The notes: a model not told the origin generated them from the sequence alone. Shown: positions 34,488 through 46,871, counted from the stretch's first letter. The stretch is DNA of 64,000 nucleotides from Histoplasma ohiense (GCA_017607445.1 JAEVHH010000006.1:310001-374000), one strand, 5' to 3'. Numbers and translations: made by a program.

Positions 34488-35682
34488 ATGGCCTCCTCCC
34501 GCCACCACCACACTCGCCCTCCGCACCAATCCCGCATCCCTTCCACATCTTCATCCAGCACAACCGCCGCCGCCGCAGCAACAACAACAACATCACGCCG
34601 CTCCGCCTCGACCGCTTCCGCCCCTCCAGCTTCAACCGTAGATCCCGCCGCTCCCATACGCTCAAACACTCACGCCGCCGGCAGCAACAGCACCACCAAC
34701 ACCGCGCCTACAGCCATGCCCTCCATCCGCCGCAACCTCTTCCACCACCACCATCACCACCTAAGCCGTCGCCCCGCCTCCTCTACCTCCACCGCGACGC
34801 ATAGCTCCGCATCGACGGTGCATCCCTCTAGCATCAATGCTCACACCAGTACCGCTACCGCCACCACTACCAGTGCCAGTGCCAGTGTAAACACCAACAC
34901 CTCGCGCCCCGCTGCAGCCAGTGCCGGAGCTGCTGCGAACACCCTCAACCCTGTCCCTGCGATCTCTCTCAGTGTCCCGCACGCCCACGCCCACGCCCAC
35001 GCCCACGGGCAAGCGCATGCATACGGACTTGGGAATGCCCATGCACAACAGCAAATAGCCCGCTCCTCCTCGTCCTCATCTTTGGATAATGGAGAGATTG
35101 TCGCACGTGATAAAAATGGGGGTTACAAGGTTGACGTGCCAGTGTTGCCAGTGGGAATGTGGGATGATGATTGCGAAGAGGGCGGTGGGGGCGGGATGGA
35201 TGTTGAGATTGGGGAGGGCCAAGGGGGTGGTGGTGGCATTGGTGCGGGAGGAGGCGGCGTGGGAGGGACGGGGGGTATTGAGGGCAGAGAGAAGGAAAGT
35301 ATGTTTTTCTCAGGGCGTGGTTACTCTTCTCTTTGATTATTTTGTTTGATTTCTGACCTGTTGTGAGCACTCTGGCTGATGGCTTGTTACTGTGGTATTT
35401 AACAGAAATCGAGGCGGGTATTGTGGAGATGATGTGTCGAAATCGCAGTAGGCAGCTGCACAGTGATTCGCCTGGTAAGGATTATATATATATTCTTTCG
35501 CCTCTGCTTTCATATATACATTGGCCACAAACAGAGCATGATATATCTCGCGGAAGATCCCCATGCTAACGGACCATATCACAGAAATATTCCTCCTGGT
35601 CCAACAGAGCCTACGAAACAAAGTCTCCTCGCTGGACGAGGACGCTTGGATGTACGAAGTCGAGGATGAAATTCATGTCTAG
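34488..35682 (+). CDS. Hypothetical low-complexity protein (Ser/Thr/Ala/His-rich) with a small conserved-looking C-terminus
   Basis: Three exons give 325 residues: 34488-35298, 35406-35474 and 35585-35682, with GT-AG junctions and phase kept. An in-frame ATG at 34455 would add eleven residues. Residues 1-200 are dominated by runs of Ser, Thr, Ala and His, including a HHHHHHHLSRR run and an alternating His-Ala stretch, so this part is probably disordered. Residues about 220-265 are Gly-rich and acidic. The C-terminal 55 residues, encoded across the last two introns (KIEAGIVEMMCRN and EIFLLVQQSLRNKVSSLDED), look like an ordered helical module and argue for a real gene. I do not recognise the family. 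It converges on get4 with only about 108 bp between stops. Confidence 0.6.
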
Positions 35683-35790
35683 GTCATTGCCGTGCGTTAC
35701 TTGTAATCTGTCCGCGAGCCATGGGCTTCTGCCTGTGGTAGCTTAATACCATAAAATACCTTCCGACGAGCAAACGATTACAGACCCCCT

Positions 35791-37092
35791 TTAATCCAAA
35801 TCCATCGCCAGCGGCTGCGTCTCAGCTTTCCCTGCGGTCCTCTGCTGTCGAGCTGGTTTTGCTCCGGCACCACCACCTCCAAACATCATCCCCATCATAT
35901 CCATGAGCGGGTTAGACTGTTTCGGAATCTTAATTCCGAAATACAACTCACCGATATGCGCCAACACACTCTCCAATCCATCCACCTCCCTTATATGAAT
36001 CGCATACTGTCTGGTCAATTGCCTGAATAAATCTGTCGTGCCGCGCTGGATAGCCAGCAGCAAGAGGCTTGTGAAATTTAAAATGGGCAGGGAAGGGAAG
36101 ACGCGCACATCTGCGCTCTGGCTGCTGACTTGCTGGACATTTAGGACTTTACTGGATTCGGAGGACAACAGGCGACTGGTGAAGACTGAGAAGGCTTTAT
36201 TGGCGTCACGTAGGTTGCCGGTGAGGAGGTAGGGGAAAACTGCGCGGGAAGCATAGGTGCCTGCCGTGTGGGGTTCGTCGTTCGTGTACCAGTCGTATTC
36301 GAGGTCGGCGAGGATTTCGGCAGAGGCGGAGGTTCCAATGGCCAGGTGTCGTTCTGCGTCGTAGGGTTCGTTCTCTGGAGGGGGTAGCAAATTGTCACAA
36401 AAACCAATCCATAGCTTTGTTTTACCAGGTAACTTATAAGTCAAGAAGAATGGGGGGAATGGTTAAAATAAATTCACTCACCCTGCGCAAATAACACTCC
36501 AATCTCATGATGTATCTCAGGATCTCCTCTCTCCAGCTTCCCAAACCGCGCGCTCCACGCGATCAGCTCATTCATATATCTCTTCCTCGTAGGCTCCTCA
36601 GGCGGAAACTCGCGCAGCAGCTCAATCAACCGCTCTATCGTTGAAATCCAATCCGTCAGTAAAAATAAAGACACACACCCATATGGACGAAGACCCTATC
36701 CCATCCCCAAAACCAAAAAAAGCAAATGGAAAAACACATACTCTTCCTCGCCCTCCCCACCTCATCCCCGCCAACGTCCCACTCCGCCTTATTATACACA
36801 TCAATAATCAACATGATCGCCAAGTCCCCACCGGACGCGGACGCAGCAGGAACTCTCAGAAGAGCTTTTGCGCCGCCTGCTAGGATATCTGCGGCGGCAT
36901 CGTAGTTCTGCTGTTTGAGGTAACGGGCGGCGATGACACGGAGTTGCTGGTGAGATTCATAGTAGGCGCCTGCGGCGATTCTGGGGTGGTATGGGGTTAG
37001 ATCTGGTCTCTTTGCTCCTTACACTTTAAGGGCCAGGTAGCTATATACTTCTCTTGTTGGCGAGCTATAGTTTTCTCGATTCGGGAGGTCAT
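35791..37092 (-). CDS. get4: Get4, GET-pathway component for tail-anchored protein insertion
   Basis: Four exons give 339 residues: 37092-37049, 36980-36742, 36634-36482 and 36374-35791. Get4 forms the Get4-Get5 scaffold that passes tail-anchored substrates to Get3 in the cytosol. The protein is alpha-solenoid in character; conserved segments include IAAGAYYESHQQLR, RLIELLREFPPEEP, RKRYMNELIAWS and DPEIHHEIG, and length fits fungal Get4. The second donor was placed at 36741 because it preserves the RARKKRLIELL junction; an earlier GT at 36760 would break phase. The C-terminus is Gly/Met-rich (DMMGMMFGGGG). It is divergent from rai1 across 445 bp. Confidence 0.88.
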
Positions 37093-37537
37093 GGTCGCTT
37101 GCTTGAGGAAGGATGGCGGTGCTTGGTCGGTGGTGGGATGGTGGGGTTTTGACGGGAGGTGATGATATATTTATGTAGGCACCTCTAAATGGGTAGAATG
37201 AAAGCAGAACTATAGCAGAGCATCCATCATTGGAGGAAAGGAAGTTCGTTCGGCGGGTATTAGTCGGATTATCGAATATTGAAGATCTAGTCAAATATCT
37301 GTTCGAAGAGAGTGGAGGTTGAAGATGGAAAAAAGGGAAGATCTTCAAGCTCGTCCAGCAACATCAACAATCAATCCTCGCCATGTACTGTACTAGTATT
37401 TATCTCACCACAAACACGGTTTTATTTGCCTTGCTCACACTCCAAACTTGATATGCGCCTGATATAGATAGTTAAACCAATTCCAAATTCCACCCCACAT
37501 TCAAACCAACATAACCCGGCATTTGCAACGGGCCGCC
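37093..37537. promoter_or_regulatory. Divergent get4-rai1 promoter region
   Basis: This 445-bp region separates two divergent housekeeping genes; no gene or repeat was seen in it. Confidence 0.45.
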
Positions 37538-39454
37538 ATGAACTCCCAAATCTTCGATATCCAGCCCGTCTCCCGCTTTGTCGGCTCCAATACAGCCATT
37601 CGTAGGCCAAAGGCATGTCATCTGAGCTTATCTTCAATACAGAAAAATAAAATACAATCGCCTGATCTAATGCGCATACACCAGGAAATCGCCTACTTCT
37701 CCTACGATGATCAGCACAACTTCCACCTCGACGAGTCCTCTTTGCGCTATTACTATCCTCCGCGCTTACCGGTTGATCTAAACAAGGGCTTCGACACGTT
37801 CGAAAAGCTGGATGACACCGGCGATGAGCACCTAGATGCGCTTCTGGAAACGATAATTGATTTGGAGAAGAGGACGGGCGCGAAATGCGAAGCGGATCTC
37901 ATTACGTGGAGGGGGATGATGACGAAGGTGTGTTTATACATCTCTTCCTTTTTTATTCTTTCTCTTTGAATTTTCCTTTTATATATTTTGCGCGCGTATT
38001 TCTAGAGGGCATTCTATGGTTTAGGCTATTGTTCTCAATTCCACATCCCCGGACGCTGAGTACATGGACTGATTGGTTCAGCAAAGTTAATGACAGCACC
38101 GTTTGATAATATGAATGGGTATTTGATTTTCCATGAACTTCGTGTCTCTAAAATTGGGGGAAATCGAGGGTTAAGGGGTCTAAATTCTGAGGCTGAAGTT
38201 GGTGTCTTCAATAGGTTTGAGATGAATGCGACCTGTTATCAGGTGAGTTTCATCTTTCCACCCCTTTTTCGTTTGTTATGTCAAAATACCATTGGAGATC
38301 GAATGAAGCAATATCAATTTTCTAATCGCAATGTCGAAAGGGCTCAATGTGAGTACTCAATTTGTTATTATTCTGAGTACTGCTTTTCGTAAGCCCTTTC
38401 CTCATTCAAGATTGCCCAAATCGCTCCAGCTTCATCGAGGAAAACAACGCATATAAGCTTGCCCAGAAGCAATCACAGCAGAACCAGAAGATGCCTCCTG
38501 GCGCTCCGTCACAGGACATGATGTCGTTTTGGGGTGCGCAACATCTTACACTACCTTTTGACATTGCATTCGAGTCCGGATGGCATCTTGATCTGACCAG
38601 CTCTACGGCATCCTTCCAGGTTATAAATTTGAAACTCTTTCTCTTCTAGATCAGCCTTGGGATGCTACTCCTCGTGAAAAAATCGAGGGTCGTGAAGACC
38701 AGGTTGTCAACAATAAAGCACAATATTGCTCCATCGTCCGGACGGGGATCGGCGGCTGCAAGCTTGTTATTGGTGGTGAAGTTGATGCCGGTAAGAGATC
38801 CTTTCTAAATCCCCATTCAATAAATAAACATATACAAACGAAATCGAAAGAAATAAACGAAAATGAACTTCTCATGAAAAACTAACCGTTGAAAACACAC
38901 AATAAAAATTTGCTAGTATGGGACAGTAAACCCGACAGAAAAGAAGATCCCATCAACTGGGTCGAGCTAAAAACTTCTGCTGAAATCCGCAACGATCGAG
39001 ATATGTTTAAGTACGAACGCAAATTGCTGAAGTTTTGGGCCCAATCCTTTCTTCTCGGTGTGCCTAAAATCATCGTCGGTTTCCGCGACGAACACGGCAT
39101 ACTGCGCCGGCTGGAAGAGATGGTAACCCGTGATATACCAGGTCTAGTTGCCAGACAGGGCAAGGGCACTTGGGATGGGAATATTTGCATCAATTTCACA
39201 GCGAAGTTTTTAGAATGTGAGTTTCTTGGGCCAGTGCTAAAACTATCGTGTTTTCGTTTTCAATGACGTACTATTTTCTGGGTATAGACTGACTAGTTTG
39301 AGGAAAAGGGCTCAAACTCGTAATTAAAGATGAGGGACTATGGAGGATCCGCAGGCAGGAGAAATCTCCTGTTATTGAGGTCTTCAAGTTGGAGGATTCT
39401 GGACATGGGGGAATCCTTTCCCAAGCCTTTGTTGACTGGCGGTCCTCGAAATGA
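37538..39454 (+). CDS. rai1: Rai1/DXO-family decapping nuclease
   Basis: The best model has nine exons and 385 residues: 37538-37612, 37685-37927, 38087-38118, 38215-38242, 38309-38348, 38411-38533, 38620-38790, 38917-39216 and 39309-39454. Rai1 partners the 5'-3' exonuclease Rat1 and removes incomplete caps in the nucleus. Conserved segments are RRPKEIAYFSYDDQ, TWRGMMTK, FEMNATCYQ, FIEENNAYK, GEVDA (233-237) and ELKTS (254-258); the last two supply metal-binding acidic and Lys residues. The first intron (37613-37684) would be GC-AG, supported because splicing restores the family RRPKEI junction. Between NATCYQ and FIEENN the model is uncertain: the 66 nt at 38243-38308 are in frame and stop-free, so they may be intron or coding. 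The tiny exons of 32, 28 and 40 nt are needed to keep phase. Confidence 0.88.
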
Positions 39455-40144
39455 ACGCTCAATCGAGCCATATTTCAGCGTCGCGCCACGTAGTTTTCTC
39501 ACCGTTTATCTGTATCCCCCAGGAGTTGAGAGGGATTCCGAATAATGGCGCAAACTCAGATTAAAACCTACGGGCTCTTCTTCGATCTTTGCCCACCGAA
39601 TATGTCCAAATGGAAAAACTAGTGAATTAACTATGTCGATGAGGGTGTGAGGACCTTGGGTGGCCCTCTGGTCGTCTATATACTCCCGGCGACCTTTCTC
39701 CTTATACAAGGGGAGCCTAGCGGATTGAAACATGGTTAGAAAGCTCCCTCCGTTCAAGTGCAAATCATGGTTACCGACACGTCGGCATTCATGCGGGTAG
39801 GTTGCCGAATCTGCTGAGGGTTATACGTCAAACTTCCCGTTTCCTCTACTTTTTATATTACAGTGTCGTCAACATAGAGGATCTGTACTGTACAGAGCCT
39901 TCTATATTGATGCCATTGATGGTCCCAGAAAGTTTCTCAAAACCGGGCAATTCTATGCACAGAAATAACCTGTAAATACACTAGTTAGTGTGTCTGTATC
40001 TCACTTTACATAACGAAAGAGAAGGAGAAAAAGAAAAGAAGAAGAAAAAAGAGGGGAAAAAAGGAGAGAGAACACCCGCCCATGCATATGCATCAGGATA
40101 GAATCAAAAACTGCCGATTATGTCCAAAAACTAAACAAGAAAAA
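39455..40144. other. Convergent intergenic region between rai1 and the tRNA isopentenyltransferase gene
   Basis: No gene was found. A purine-rich patch (gaaagagaaggag..., about 40013-40070) lies near the right side. It should hold the 3' ends of both neighbours. Confidence 0.4.
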
Positions 40145-41997
40145 CTAGTTGTCTACCCTTTCACCCTCGTCTTCACCCTTGCCCTGACCCTGAGCCAGCT
40201 CATCAACCAACCGTTCATCCAGGTTGCAATCAGGATTCACAACCCCTTTTTCCATAACCCCCCTCTCCCTCCTCGACTCAAGATACTCATCTCTCGCCCT
40301 CCTCTTCTCCGCACTCTTAACAGCCCTCTTATGTCTCCTCCCCCTTACATGCACCTCCCATTGCTCATCCGACTGCACTGTAATCCCACATACGTCACAT
40401 GTCGAACATTTAAACACAGTCCTCTGTCGGGCTCGTTCTTCCCCCTCCACCGCCCCAGCCGCCACGGAGCTCTGTAATTGCGTCTCAAAAACTCTTTTCG
40501 CAGCTTCCGAAAGTTCGCGGGGATCCGGGCACTCTGCAACACCACGGGATAAAAACGACTCCGCGACACGTTCAGCCGGCTCGCGCACGGCGCTCTGCCA
40601 TGCGCTGGGATTGCTACAAGCGTTTGTCGAGTCGATAACGTATAGCTGCCGTGTAGCATGCGCGTCTGTTAGCGCATTCCATAACCGGCCTCTTATCCAT
40701 CTTATCTGCTGGCGATAATAATGCCGCGTCGCGGACTTTATGGAGCTGAGACAGGACTGTTTTAAGTTGGAGAGTTGTTCGGGGTTGAGAATGCTAGTAC
40801 TTGCGATATTACTAGCAACATCGCTGACAATATCCACCGAGCCGGCTCCGTTGGCGGTGGCGGCTGATGTGGAGGAGGAAGACAAAAGTGCCTGGAAATA
40901 TGGCTCCAACTCCTTAAAGCCTATAGATACCCAGACGCCACGCGTGCGGTCAATCTCAACTCCTTGTGCATGCTTCTCGTTAAGGTAGTTGAAAAGAGAC
41001 TCCGCCTCTGCAACAAGGCCCTGTTCAGCCATGTTGTCAACTCGCTGGGAGAGGCGACGAGTTAGCTCGCCGTCTTCGGTGTGGACCCAAAATAGGAGTG
41101 TTGGAAAACGCAAATGGGAAGGTCCCACGCTGGCTAGCGATGGTCCAGTGGTGGTATGATTCTCTACATATGATAAGTCGTGAAGGGAATGGTTGTCAAG
41201 GATGCTAGCAGCGTCTTTGAGCCTTTGCTGTTCCTGGTATATCTCTGACGCAGGTCTGCCAGTCTGCAGATATATCTCCAGGGAGCGGTATATCCTGCGA
41301 GTGTCATTAGGATGCCAACGACTCGCCATTACCGGATCCACTTCTCGTAGTTTCTGCAGTATCACTTCCGGAGCTGCATTCAGGATAGGAAATTTTTCAG
41401 ACTGTGGAGTAGCAATCTTTGATATTTCACTGTTACCATCTGTCACCATCCTCTCCCTGTCAGCATTACCACTTTCTTCATCATTCTCTCCATCTCGATC
41501 CAGGATAGCTTCCTTAAATAGCACAGCCTGCGTGTAATAATGTGTCCCACCAACAAGAACAGGTAGTTTCCCCCTGCCCCTGATCTCCTTAATGGTACGT
41601 AGACACTCCTTTTTGAAATGGCTTACGTGCCATGGCTCCTGGTCAATACCTATACACCCAAGAAGATGATGCGGGATGCCTTTACGTTCCTCAGCGGGAA
41701 TCTGGTTGGTGATAATAGGCAGGCCTTTGTACAGCTGCATGGCATCACCATTGATGATCTCGCCATTGAAGCGGGTGGCGAGGTCGACAGCAAGCTGTAA
41801 GATACAATTAGTATATTGATTTTTTCAAATTAGAATCACAGTGTTAAGACACAAAAATACGATTGCTGAGTGTATGGAATGAATACTATCCTGATCCATA
41901 CCTGAGATTTGCCCGTGCCTGTCGCGCCGATGACGGCTATGAGGGGTTCTACGGGGACGCTAGAAGACATGCCCAGAGATCGGACGAGCCTGAGCAT
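40145..41997 (-). CDS. mod5: tRNA dimethylallyltransferase (tRNA isopentenyltransferase, Mod5/TRIT1 family)
   Basis: Two exons (41997-41902 and 41794-40145) give 581 residues. The enzyme adds a dimethylallyl group to A37 in the anticodon loop of certain tRNAs. The P-loop GATGTGKS lies at residues 24-31, followed by the catalytic Asp region (NGDAMQLYKGLPI), the LVGGTHYYTQA substrate-binding segment and RRIYRSLEIYLQTGRP. A C-terminal C2H2-type finger (CDVCGITVQSDEQWEVHVRG through RRH) is typical of eukaryotic members. A first Met is followed by a short basic stretch (MLRLVRSLG) and a second Met at residue 10, as in yeast Mod5, whose two starts give mitochondrial and cytosolic forms. It is divergent from caf16. 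Confidence 0.92.
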
Positions 41998-42536
41998 CGG
42001 ATTCGAGATCGCTCATGTTTCAGTTCTTGAGATCGATCCGGAGGTATTCTCTATGTTGAGGTCGGGGTCAACTTATTCTTCAAGAAAAAGAAAAAAGATA
42101 GTCGGCCGTAATTAATGATGTATTTGAGTGTACTTCGATTACAGCAAAAATACGAGCATAGCAACTTGGAAGAGCTTCGCCTTTCATTTAATATCCGTTT
42201 CTATAACTAGTTAATATATAAGTTAATTAAAATAACTAGGCGGACTTCGCAAGACAATACGACGCAATTTAGACATTCCGAACAGAGCAATAGATCAGGC
42301 CATCCTTCAGTAAGTGAAATACCCAGCCATATGTCTGATATCCTACCTGTATTCTCTCATTTGACGGACATGCAAAGCCCTCATCCCCCTCAATTCCTTG
42401 TGCAAGGAGCATCAATCTAAATAGAAAGAAACTTCACTACCACTGGACCCTCAACAATCCTAAAACTCAGCATTAGCATTGAAGATAATACTCCTCGCGC
42501 CGCGCCCCCGCCCGCCCCCTCCTCTCCTCTCCTCTC
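41998..42536. promoter_or_regulatory. Divergent promoter between the tRNA isopentenyltransferase gene and caf16
   Basis: The 539-bp region holds no gene. It includes a TA-rich patch near 42205-42235 and a C-rich run just before the caf16 start (42498-42530). Confidence 0.4.
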
Positions 42537-43521
42537 ATGACGCCATCCGTTCCTAATACCTCTATCCAGGTCCGCAACCTCAGTTACAACTTCGCAGATG
42601 GCACTGTTGGCCTGACTGATGTCTCTTTCGATCTCCCTAGTGGCAGTCGAACCCTATTAATTGGCGGTAAATATTCCCCCTGGTTCATACTGTTGTCTCT
42701 TCCCGATCCCGCACGCGCCACCCCCGCAACCCAACCCTCGGCCTCATATACATAACTACAATGCCATAAATACATTATATAAACTAGCCATTGTACTTCA
42801 ATTATTTACTAACGACCCCACTCCGGCGGAAATCCATAATACAGCCAACGGTGCAGGCAAATCTACCCTTCTCCGCCTCCTCTCCGGCAAACGCCTCGCA
42901 CCCCACGGCACCGTCCAAATCGGCGGGGTAGACCCTTTCACCACAGGTCTCGAAAGCGTAACCTACCTGGGCGTAGAATGGGTCCTAAACCCAATAGTCC
43001 ACACGGACATAGATGTGCCCACCCTCCTAGCCTCCGTCGGCGGTGACGCCTACCCAGATCGCCGCGACCAACTCATTCAAATCCTCGATATAGACCTCAA
43101 CTGGCACATGCACGCAGTCTCAGATGGGGAACGCCGCCGTGTGCAACTTGCCATGGGTCTTTTGCGGCCCTGGACCCTCCTCTTACTGGATGAAATCACG
43201 GTGGATCTGGATCTGTTGAGCCGGAGTGAGTTTCTGGGATTTCTGAAGCGTGAGACGGAGGAGAGGGAGTGTACGATTGTGTATGCTACGCATATCTTGG
43301 ATAATCTTGCCAGGTGGCCGACGCACTTGGTACACATGCATTTAGGCCGGGTGAGAGATTGGGGTCCCGTTGAGAAATTTCAGGTGGGCAGGCTGGCTTC
43401 GCCGTCGGAGGATAGTCGGTTGGGGGAGGTGGTGTTGGAGTGGTTGAAGAGGGATTTGAGGGAGCGAGGACCTCGCCCAGGTCTACCAGGAGAGGGAAAG
43501 AAGATCGCGGTTGAATTATGA
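42537..43521 (+). CDS. caf16: CAF16-like soluble ABC ATPase (CCR4-NOT associated)
   Basis: Two exons (42537-42666 and 42845-43521) give 268 residues. It is a single nucleotide-binding domain with no membrane segments, like yeast Caf16, which is linked to CCR4-NOT and transcription. Walker A (GANGAGKST) is formed across the intron, the signature reads SDGERRRVQ, and Walker B plus catalytic Glu is LLLLDEIT. The VEWVLNPIVHTDIDVPTLL segment is typical of this subfamily. The intron is long enough (178 nt) that the second exon has its own in-frame ATG at 42661, but the family N-terminus supports the first start. Confidence 0.9.
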
Positions 43522-43847
43522 ATGTGCAGCATAGAGGACATGTGCATCGCACTTCTTCATTTCATTTATGTATCATGGGCCATACCATGTTTTATTTGCA
43601 CTCGGAACGTTTTGCCGAGCGAGTTCAACCACCATCAGTTCATGGTATGACGATATATTTGGGGTTTTGGGTTCTGGTAACCGGTGAGGCGTTTGTCTAC
43701 AGCTTTATCAAGCGGGCCTCAACGCCAAAGGATAGACGCAAAAGATTCATATTCTTCATATCTCTATAGTCTATTTTGCGTGGTACAGTACATACAACAC
43801 ATTCATTTATTCATATATTTACCCCAACATGTCCCCCTTGACTATGG
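43522..43847. other. Convergent intergenic region caf16-elp2
   Basis: About 326 bp with no gene; 3' regions of caf16 and elp2. Confidence 0.4.
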
Positions 43848-46577
43848 TCACAGATCCAAAATCCGAATCACCCTCACAGAACTATCCTCACTCGCAAGGG
43901 CAAGCTCGTATACTTCATTTACTTCTTTTCCTTCCACACCAACCGGCCTCCATGCCACCTGTGTGATTGCCTTCGACGGACACTCTAACGTTGGCAATGC
44001 CATCACCTCCCGAGCCTCCCCAAGCCCATCAATCGCAAATGCATGTACGCTAATCCGCCCTGTGTCCAAACCAACGGCAAGATAAATCCGATCTCCACCA
44101 ATAACCATCGGTAGAATATCAATAGCCGTGACGGGACTGGGAAGCGAGATGGTAGCTTTACACATAAAAGATCCTCTCTGATCCTGATCCTGATCCTGCA
44201 TCCACAATTTCACAGTCTTATCCCGTCCCGCCGTCGCGAATGCCCTAGGTACACCCCTCTCCATAATTGGCGCCCAACTTGCACTCAAAATCATCCTCGC
44301 ATGAGCTCGCGGGTTTGCACACAACAATCTAAAAACATCTCTCTTCCCATCCCCACTGCCTTCCCGCCTCCAAACCGCCCACTGCCTATCCCTTCCCACG
44401 CTAACAAGAAACTTGTCATCCGCCGAAAACCTCAAACAAGTAACGGTCAATGAATGTGCCGCCAACGGTGGCTTGATCTCATGCCATGTCGTCGCCGCCG
44501 CGTCATACAAGCGTATCACGGCATGGTCCAGCGAGCTGGCCTTGCAAGCTGAGGCGATGAGTGTGCCGTCGTGGCTAGTAGCCACAGCAGATATTTCGTA
44601 GCCGTGGCCATAGAGCTTTTCGTGCTCCGGCCAAAGTGTGTATTTTGAGAGATGGTCTTCGAGAGGTGGGTGGGGGAGGTGAAGGGCAGAGGTTTCTGTG
44701 CTTGGTTTTGGGTCTGAGTCGGATTGGATAACGTCTCCTTCTCCGTCGTCACCGAGTTCTACGTCGTCGTCAGCGGCTTTGTTGGAGAGACCGAGGACTG
44801 GTATGTTGGCGGCTTCAGGCATATCGGCTGGCTTCGCTCCGCCGGTGAAGCCGGTTAGCCTCTCGAGAAGGTTTGCGATTGCCTTCGTCTGGTTGAAGAC
44901 TCGAAGCAGCTTTTCATCAGCGCCGGAAACGAAGCGCCATGGCCCCAATGAAGCGATGCAGTTAAGATCATAGCCATGGATCTGCGGGCGGGAAAATTCA
45001 TGCCAAGAGTAACAACCGCCGTCTTTATCACCATGTTTCCATCTCGAATGTAGCCTCGTAGTCTGATCTGAACTAGTCGAGAGCAGGTATCCCCCATCCG
45101 TGGGCTCCCACTCAATCCCATTAACTGACCGTACATGGCCGGTAACAGCGATATTCTGTACCCACAAATCCATTTCGTTCTCATATTGCCAAAGCCGCCA
45201 GGAACCTGTGCGGCCTAGGCTGACCACCTTCTCACCACGGGGCGACCAGAGGCCAATCCAGAATCCACCGATGCTACCTGTGGCAGTAGTAGATCCCTTC
45301 TGAGCGCTGATCTCACCCATCCGTGCGGCAGAGTACCAGACACCAGATACCGGGTCAGGCTCCCAGATAACGAGCGAGTTATCCGCTGAGGCAGAGAGGA
45401 GCTTTGGGTTTTTAGGGTCTGAGTTCCACGCGACAGTGTATATCCAGTCCTCGTGGCCGAAAAGGAGAGCTTCAAAAGTAATCGAACACTTCGACCCGCT
45501 CGCCTCGAATTCATGCGCTTTGTTAGAAAGAGTCTGTTCCAGGTTCCGTGCCGATATTACCCCTTCATCATCAACTCCATTTCGAGCCGGGGCAACATCA
45601 TCGCCTGTATGAATGCGCCAGAGACGAATGTATTTATCCTGACTGGCAGACGCAAGAAATAAATCAGGCAATTGCGATTGACTCTTCCCAGCTTCAATAT
45701 CCGTAAAAGCGAGGGACCTCACCCATGCTTCATGGCCCGTAAGGCTAGCTTTAAGTGCAAACTGATGTCCCTCCGCCTCTGTCTCGCCTCTCCCTTCCTG
45801 CAGAACATATATCTGTATGGTGGTCCTCGTCCCACCCACAGCCAGGACTACAGATGGCGCAGATTCAGCATCCTTCTTCTCCCCCCCTTTTTTCCCATCA
45901 AGCACCCTTAATGCAAGCGTCAGCGCGAAAAATCTCGGCCTCAGCGTGATCGTCTGTACCAATTGGCAGTCTATTGTAGGAGCAGCAGCACCAGCATCAT
46001 CATCAGTGTTCCCTTTAATCTCTCTAAGTCTCCACACCCGCAATGTCCCATCCGCCGCACCAGATACAAACAACTCAGACCCGCAGGTGACGGCGATACA
46101 ATTTATCGAGCCTTCGTGGCCGTGGACAGTTGCAACTTGAGAAAATGAGGGTCGCGTAGAGGTTAGAATAGACTTATCGTCCCCCCGCCGCCATACCCGT
46201 ATCGTCCGATCTGTAGAGCCAGTGAGGAGAAAGTGAGAGGAACCGCCATCTGAAGATTGAAGAGTGTAAAATTTGACCGCGTTGACTTCATCGGTATGGC
46301 CGGTCAATAGTTCATATACCCCTGTTTGATATTTATCCTATTCGCGCACCAAAAGGAAATAAGTTAACCACCAGAATATCTACTACATTATTATATTCAT
46401 TGCGAATGACTCAAGGAGCGGGTAGTAAGGGCATACAGTAGGATCCCAGAGGGCGACATTGTTATTAGCACCAAAAGCGAGGATGCCCGTGTTTTTGTCC
46501 CAGTCTGCGGCACTGGGATGTCTGTTGCCGCCGACGGAGATGTATTCGGTGCGGGCGGTGAGGGTCGAGGGCGCCAT
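43848..46577 (-). CDS. elp2: Elongator complex protein 2 (WD40 scaffold)
   Basis: Two exons (46577-46437 and 46337-43848) give 876 residues. Elp2 is a double WD40-propeller subunit of Elongator, which makes the cm5 side chain on wobble uridine 34 of tRNAs. Repeated WD motifs are visible, for example TGSTDRTIRVWRR, SGAADGTLRVWR, ASQDKYIRLWR, SASADNSLVIWEP and ATAGRDKTVKLW. The N-terminus (EYISVGGNRHPSAADWD) is characteristic of Elp2. The intron falls between WDPT and DKYQTGVYELLTGHTDEV, in phase. It is head to head with urm1 across 294 bp, a gene of the same wobble-uridine pathway. Confidence 0.94.
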
Positions 46578-46871
46578 GGCACTGCCAGCTGGATATTGGC
46601 TGCCTAGCAAATGATGATTTACTACTTATATTTCCATGTGTTTGTTGATTAGCTATTGTAGTTCGGGTTGGGCGTTGCGAATTTCGATCCAAAGCCTTCT
46701 TGTGCTGATAAGATAAGATCTTCCAAAAAAAAAATATTGATTTTCCCCGCAGCGAACACTCCAACCATCACATACTTATTTACACCAACATCAACGAATA
46801 ATCTTACCACCTTAAGACCTATATTTACCTTAAGATTTCTCATAGATATACTCCTGAAATACATCAAAGCC
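46578..46871. promoter_or_regulatory. Compact bidirectional promoter elp2-urm1
   Basis: 294 bp separate the elp2 and urm1 start codons, which is short enough for a shared promoter. No clear factor site was identified. Confidence 0.5.

Noticed and set aside
34451..35370. Long minus-strand frames opposite the low-complexity gene
   Set aside because: Shadow frames caused by GC-rich codon bias; the plus strand has introns that splice in phase.
36741..36760. Earlier donor site at 36760 in get4
   Set aside because: It would require an AG one dinucleotide later at the acceptor and removes the conserved basic junction; the 36741 donor keeps phase and sequence.
37523..37537. Upstream TTG start for rai1
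   Set aside because: A normal ATG at 37538 in the same frame matches the family N-terminus.
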